64,000 nt of DNA from Tabrizicola_A sp965284335 (GTDB lineage: Bacteria > Pseudomonadota > Alphaproteobacteria > Rhodobacterales > Rhodobacteraceae). Under the pieces are notes generated by a model that saw nothing but the letters and a program-made list of their open reading frames with translations, made no database searches and was not told where the DNA came from. The stretch lies in NCBI RefSeq assembly GCF_965284335.1, contig NZ_OZ260076.1; one strand, 5' to 3'. The position numbers and the translations under genes are program-made. Shown here one piece after another: positions 61,023 through 64,000 of this stretch (its first letter is position 1; every line of letters begins with the position of its first letter).

Positions 61023-63044
61023 ATGACCGCGCAAATGCCCGATCTGCCGCCCGATCTGCCGCGCGTCACCCTGCGCATCTTGGCCACCACCGATCTGCAC
61101 GGCCATATCCTGCCTTGGGATGACCTGACAGACCAACCCGCGCCCGACCGTGGCCTTGCGCAATTGGCCAGCCTGATCGCCACCGCCCGCGCCGAAAGGC
61201 CCGGCAGCCTGTTGCTGGACAATGGCGATTTTCTGAACGGCAACCCGCTGGCCGATGATCTGGCCGAAAATCTGGCCACAGACTTGGCCACAGATTTGGC
61301 CCAAGACTTGGCCAGCACCGCCGCACCCGCGCCAACCGCTCAGCCAATGCCGCGAACCCGGCGGCCCTCCCCATCGAAGGCCCCGCATCCGATGATCACG
61401 GCCATGAATCTCTTGGCCTATGACGCGGTGACCTTGGGCAATCACGAATTTAGTCAGGGCCTGCCCGCCCTGTTGCGCGCCTTGCGGCAGGCGCGTTTTC
61501 CCGTCGTGACCAGCAATCTTGACCGCATCCCACCCCCGGGTGGGCGCAGACGGGCCTTTTTGCCGCGTCAGCTTTTGCTCAGGCGCGATTTGCCCGATGC
61601 CACGGGCAAATGCCACCCCGTCACCATCGGCATCCTTGGCTTTTTGCCACCCCAAACCACCGTCTGGGAACGGCGCCATATGGCCGGAAAACTGACCGCG
61701 CGCTGCATCTTGCAAGCCGCGCGTCAAGCGGTGCCGCGCCTGCGCCGCGCCGGGGCCGATCTGGTGATTGCCCTCTCGCATTCGGGCCTTGGCAGCGCCG
61801 AGCCGGACAGCAACGACGAAAACATCTCGCAGGCGCTGGCGGTGATGCCCGGCATTGATGCGGTGATCGCGGGCCATACCCATCAGCTTTACCCGTTGGA
61901 CAAGATCGAAACCCGGCCCGGCACTGCGCCTTTGATGATGCCGGGCTTTTTCGGCTCGCATCTGGGGGTCTTGGATTTAGAGCTTTGCGCTGGCCCAAAA
62001 TCGGGGGATGGAAAAGGACGCTGGCAGGTCACCGGCCACCGCATCGCGCTGCGCCCCGTGGCCCAGCGCGCCGGACCCGAGGGGCAGCTTTCGCCCCTTG
62101 TGCCGCCCGACGCCGATCTGTCGGCGCTGGTGGCCAAGGATGTTGCGCGGCTGCGCGCCCATGCGGCCCAGCCCGTCGGCCACACGCCCCATGCGCTGCA
62201 CTCGTATTTCAGCCTGATCGGCCCCTGCCCGGTGCAAAACCTGCTGGCCGAATCTCAGGCGCGATATATTGCGCGCAGCCTCTCCCCCAGCTTGCCCGAG
62301 GCAGACTGGCCCCTCTTGGTCGCCGTTGCCCCTTTCAAGGCAGGGGGGCGCGGCGGGCCATCGAATTATACCGACATCCCCCCCGGCCCGGTCAGCACAC
62401 GCCATATCGCGGATCTTTACATCCACCCCAACTGCCCCGTTGCGCTGCGGATGACCGGGGCGGATCTGGCCGATTGGCTGGAACGCTCGGTCAGCCTTTA
62501 TCACCAGATCACCCCCGGCAGCTGGGACAGCCCGCTGATCAACCCCGATTTTGCCCCCTATAACTTCGACATGATCCACGGGCTTTGCTATCGCATCGAC
62601 CTGTCGCAGCCTGCGCGGTTTGACAGCTTTGGGCATCTGGTGAACCCCAGCGCCCGCCGCATCCGCGCCCTCAGCTACAAAGGCCAACCCCTGCGCGCGA
62701 CCGACCGCTTTGTGCTGGCCACCAACAGCTATCGCGCCAGTGGCGGGGCGGGGTTTGCCGGCACCGATCCCGGCGCGATCTTGATCGAAGACGCTCGCCC
62801 CCTGCGCCAAGTCCTAAACGACCATATCCGCGCGATGGGCCAGCTTGCCCCTGCTACCCCAACGCGGGCCGAGCGTCCAACCCAGTGGCAGGCCGATTGG
62901 GGCTTTCTGCCCCTGCCCGGCACCTCGGTGATCTTCGACACCGGGCCGGGTGCGCGGCATCACCTGCCCACCCACCACCCCACCCGCCTTGAACCCTTGG
63001 GCCTGCAAGCCACCGGCTTTCTGCGCTTTCGCCTGCACCTGTGA
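61023..63044 (+). CDS. 5'-nucleotidase / 2',3'-cyclic nucleotide phosphodiesterase (CpdB-like)
   Basis: 673 aa. Metallophosphatase motifs: RILATTDLHGHILPWD, LLLDNGDFLNGNPL, VTLGNHEF, SHSG and AGHTHQLYP. C-terminal 5'-nucleotidase domain with NSYRASGGAGF. Relatives are exported, but no signal peptide is seen after ATG 61023 (MTAQMPDLPPDLPRV). An insert of repeated LATDLA-type residues (about 80-105) follows the metal site. Either the true start is upstream or the enzyme is cytoplasmic. Confidence 0.88.
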   Translation: MTAQMPDLPPDLPRVTLRILATTDLHGHILPWDDLTDQPAPDRGLAQLASLIATARAERPGSLLLDNGDFLNGNPLADDLAENLATDLATDLAQDLASTAAPAPTAQPMPRTRRPSPSKAPHPMITAMNLLAYDAVTLGNHEFSQGLPALLRALRQARFPVVTSNLDRIPPPGGRRRAFLPRQLLLRRDLPDATGKCHPVTIGILGFLPPQTTVWERRHMAGKLTARCILQAARQAVPRLRRAGADLVIALSHSGLGSAEPDSNDENISQALAVMPGIDAVIAGHTHQLYPLDKIETRPGTAPLMMPGFFGSHLGVLDLELCAGPKSGDGKGRWQVTGHRIALRPVAQRAGPEGQLSPLVPPDADLSALVAKDVARLRAHAAQPVGHTPHALHSYFSLIGPCPVQNLLAESQARYIARSLSPSLPEADWPLLVAVAPFKAGGRGGPSNYTDIPPGPVSTRHIADLYIHPNCPVALRMTGADLADWLERSVSLYHQITPGSWDSPLINPDFAPYNFDMIHGLCYRIDLSQPARFDSFGHLVNPSARRIRALSYKGQPLRATDRFVLATNSYRASGGAGFAGTDPGAILIEDARPLRQVLNDHIRAMGQLAPATPTRAERPTQWQADWGFLPLPGTSVIFDTGPGARHHLPTHHPTRLEPLGLQATGFLRFRLHL

Positions 63045-63086
63045 TCGGCTAAGCCCCCGCCATCCCCGCGCACAGATGGACCCGCC

Positions 63087-63731
63087 ATGCCCTATGACGC
63101 CCTGCTCTTCGATCTTGACGGCACGCTGATCGACACCGAATCCGTCGCCATGGCCACCGGCATGGCCGCCTTTGCCGCCATGGGCCACCCGGTTGACGCC
63201 AGCTTCATGCAGCGGCTGGTCGGGGTTGATCTGCCCACCTCTGCCGCCATCATCTCGGCCGCCCACCCGCAGCTTGACCAAACCGGCCTGCAAGCCCATT
63301 GGCGCGCCGCCTTTGTGGCCGAGATCGACCGCGATCTGCCCCTCAAACCCGGCGCACTCGACATTCTGCACGCCCGCCATCGCCCCATGGCGCTGGTCAC
63401 CTCCTCGGGCCGCGACGAGGCGCATCACAAACTGCGCCGCACCGGGATTTATGACTGTTTCGACATCATCATCACCCTTGCCGATGTCACCACGCCCAAA
63501 CCCCACCCCCAACCCTATCTCTTGGCCGCCGAGCGGCTGGGCGTCGCCCCCAGCCGCTGCCTTGCCTTCGAAGACAGCGAAACCGGGGCCGAATCCGCCC
63601 ATCGCGCGGGCTGCACCGTGGTTCAAGTGCCCGATATCGGCACCGCCACGGGCCGCTGGGCGCATCACCTTGCCCGCGATCTGCGGCAGGGTGCTGCACT
63701 GGCGGGCCTGACCCGAGCCATACTTTCGTGA
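63087..63731 (+). CDS. HAD-superfamily hydrolase, phosphoglycolate phosphatase-like
   Basis: 214 aa. Motif I FDLDGTLIDTE with the nucleophilic Asp, motif II VTSSGRDE, motif III/IV KPHPQPYLLAAERLGV and FEDSETGAESAHRAG. A helical cap lies between motif I and II (subfamily IA). Substrate unknown; likely a sugar phosphate. Confidence 0.9.
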   Translation: MPYDALLFDLDGTLIDTESVAMATGMAAFAAMGHPVDASFMQRLVGVDLPTSAAIISAAHPQLDQTGLQAHWRAAFVAEIDRDLPLKPGALDILHARHRPMALVTSSGRDEAHHKLRRTGIYDCFDIIITLADVTTPKPHPQPYLLAAERLGVAPSRCLAFEDSETGAESAHRAGCTVVQVPDIGTATGRWAHHLARDLRQGAALAGLTRAILS

Positions 63732-63812
63732 CAAAATCCGAAACTTCTGCTTGATCCCTATCCTTTCGACAGCCATCCTCGCCTCGGTTTGGGGTAAAGC
63801 GGGGGGCTCATT

Positions 63813-64000
63813 ATGAGCAAGGCAATCGGCATCGGTGTTCTGGCGGTGGGGCTGTTCGGTTTGGGCTGGTGGGCGCACAGCCATCACGCCCCGCGCATCG
63901 AAAACCATGTGCGCCAATTGGCCCAAGATGCGGTGACAGGCACGATCCATGGCGCGACCGTCACCGTCTCGGGGCGCGACATTCACCTCAGCGGCATCGC
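63813..64000 (+). CDS. OmpA-family/BON-type protein, 3'-truncated
   Basis: ATG 63813 with GGGGGG just upstream. The 62 visible residues begin MSKAIGIGVLAVGLFGLGWWAH, a signal anchor, then HVRQLAQDAVTG and TVTVSGRDIHLSGIA, the start of a BON-like repeat. Rhodobacterales proteins of this form usually end in an OmpA peptidoglycan-binding domain, which lies outside the window. Confidence 0.65.
   Translation, partial: MSKAIGIGVLAVGLFGLGWWAHSHHAPRIENHVRQLAQDAVTGTIHGATVTVSGRDIHLSGI

Noticed and set aside
60778..61026. 82-aa plus-strand gene before the nucleotidase
   Set aside because: Only an ATGA overlap supports it; composition is Lys/Thr-rich without family or strong ribosome site. Kept as a possible leader, not a called gene.
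60567..61961. N-terminal extension of nudC up to 61961 on the minus strand
   Set aside because: The extra 460 residues overlap the nucleotidase gene and have no resemblance to NudC; only the part from 60566 or 60617 is family sequence.

Overview
The window is GC-rich chromosomal DNA from an alphaproteobacterium, most likely Rhodobacterales (Rhodobacteraceae/Paracoccaceae). The basis is gene content: an FnrL-type regulator divergent from hemN with an FNR box between them, a membrane-anchored cytochrome cy, paired ATP synthase b and b' subunits, MipZ, a cysteine-free L31, and an ffh-rpsP-rimM-trmD-rplS-rpmE run. Species cannot be named from the sequence alone.

Layout. 0-3.3 kb: end of a PLP dehydratase gene, two alpha/beta hydrolases and an enolase-superfamily enzyme. 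3.5-5.2 kb: an unknown gene translationally coupled to pheS (no pheT in the window). 5.6-17.6 kb, minus strand: a compact biosynthetic operon in the order PKS - glycosyltransferase - NRPS. The NRPS is formyltransferase / half condensation domain / adenylation domain interrupted by a luciferase-like monooxygenase / carrier. The PKS is KS-AT-KR-DH-ACP-TE. 17.8-21.1 kb: polysaccharide genes (GT2, O-antigen ligase/polymerase-like protein, WecG/TagA/CpsF). 21.1-22.3 kb: a gene-free array of about eleven G/C-rich palindromic units with an internal duplication. 22.3-26.8 kb: a 55-aa basic protein, a frameshifted adenosine kinase, nth, an AraC-MGMT fusion, an OmpA-like lipoprotein and a GntR regulator. 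26.9-29.5 kb: the F0 operon atpI-B-E-b'-b. 29.7-33 kb: ArsR, malonyl-CoA synthetase, mipZ. 33.1-40.8 kb: the translation/SRP operon region. 41.1-42.5 kb: an AT-rich KAP NTPase gene that looks acquired. 42.5-45.9 kb: BrnA-like protein, double RidA-like protein, moaE, moaD, pgsA, DUF2892 protein. 45.9-48.1 kb: fnrL and hemN. 48.4-50.3 kb: a frameshifted LysR gene divergent from an SbtA-like permease. 50.4-57.4 kb: a yejABEF-type peptide ABC transporter coupled to a GT4 gene. 57.5-64 kb: cycY, prephenate dehydratase, SRPBCC protein, NADH pyrophosphatase, a 5'-nucleotidase/CpdB-like protein, a HAD hydrolase and the start of a probable OmpA-family gene.

The main item of interest is the 12-kb NRPS/PKS operon. 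Its domains predict an N-formylated, glycine-derived, oxygenated amino acid extended once by a ketide unit, made beside (and perhaps attached by) sugar-transfer genes. The palindrome array and the AT-rich KAP gene are the other accessory features. Two genes (adenosine kinase, LysR) carry single-base frameshifts that may be real or may be sequence errors.
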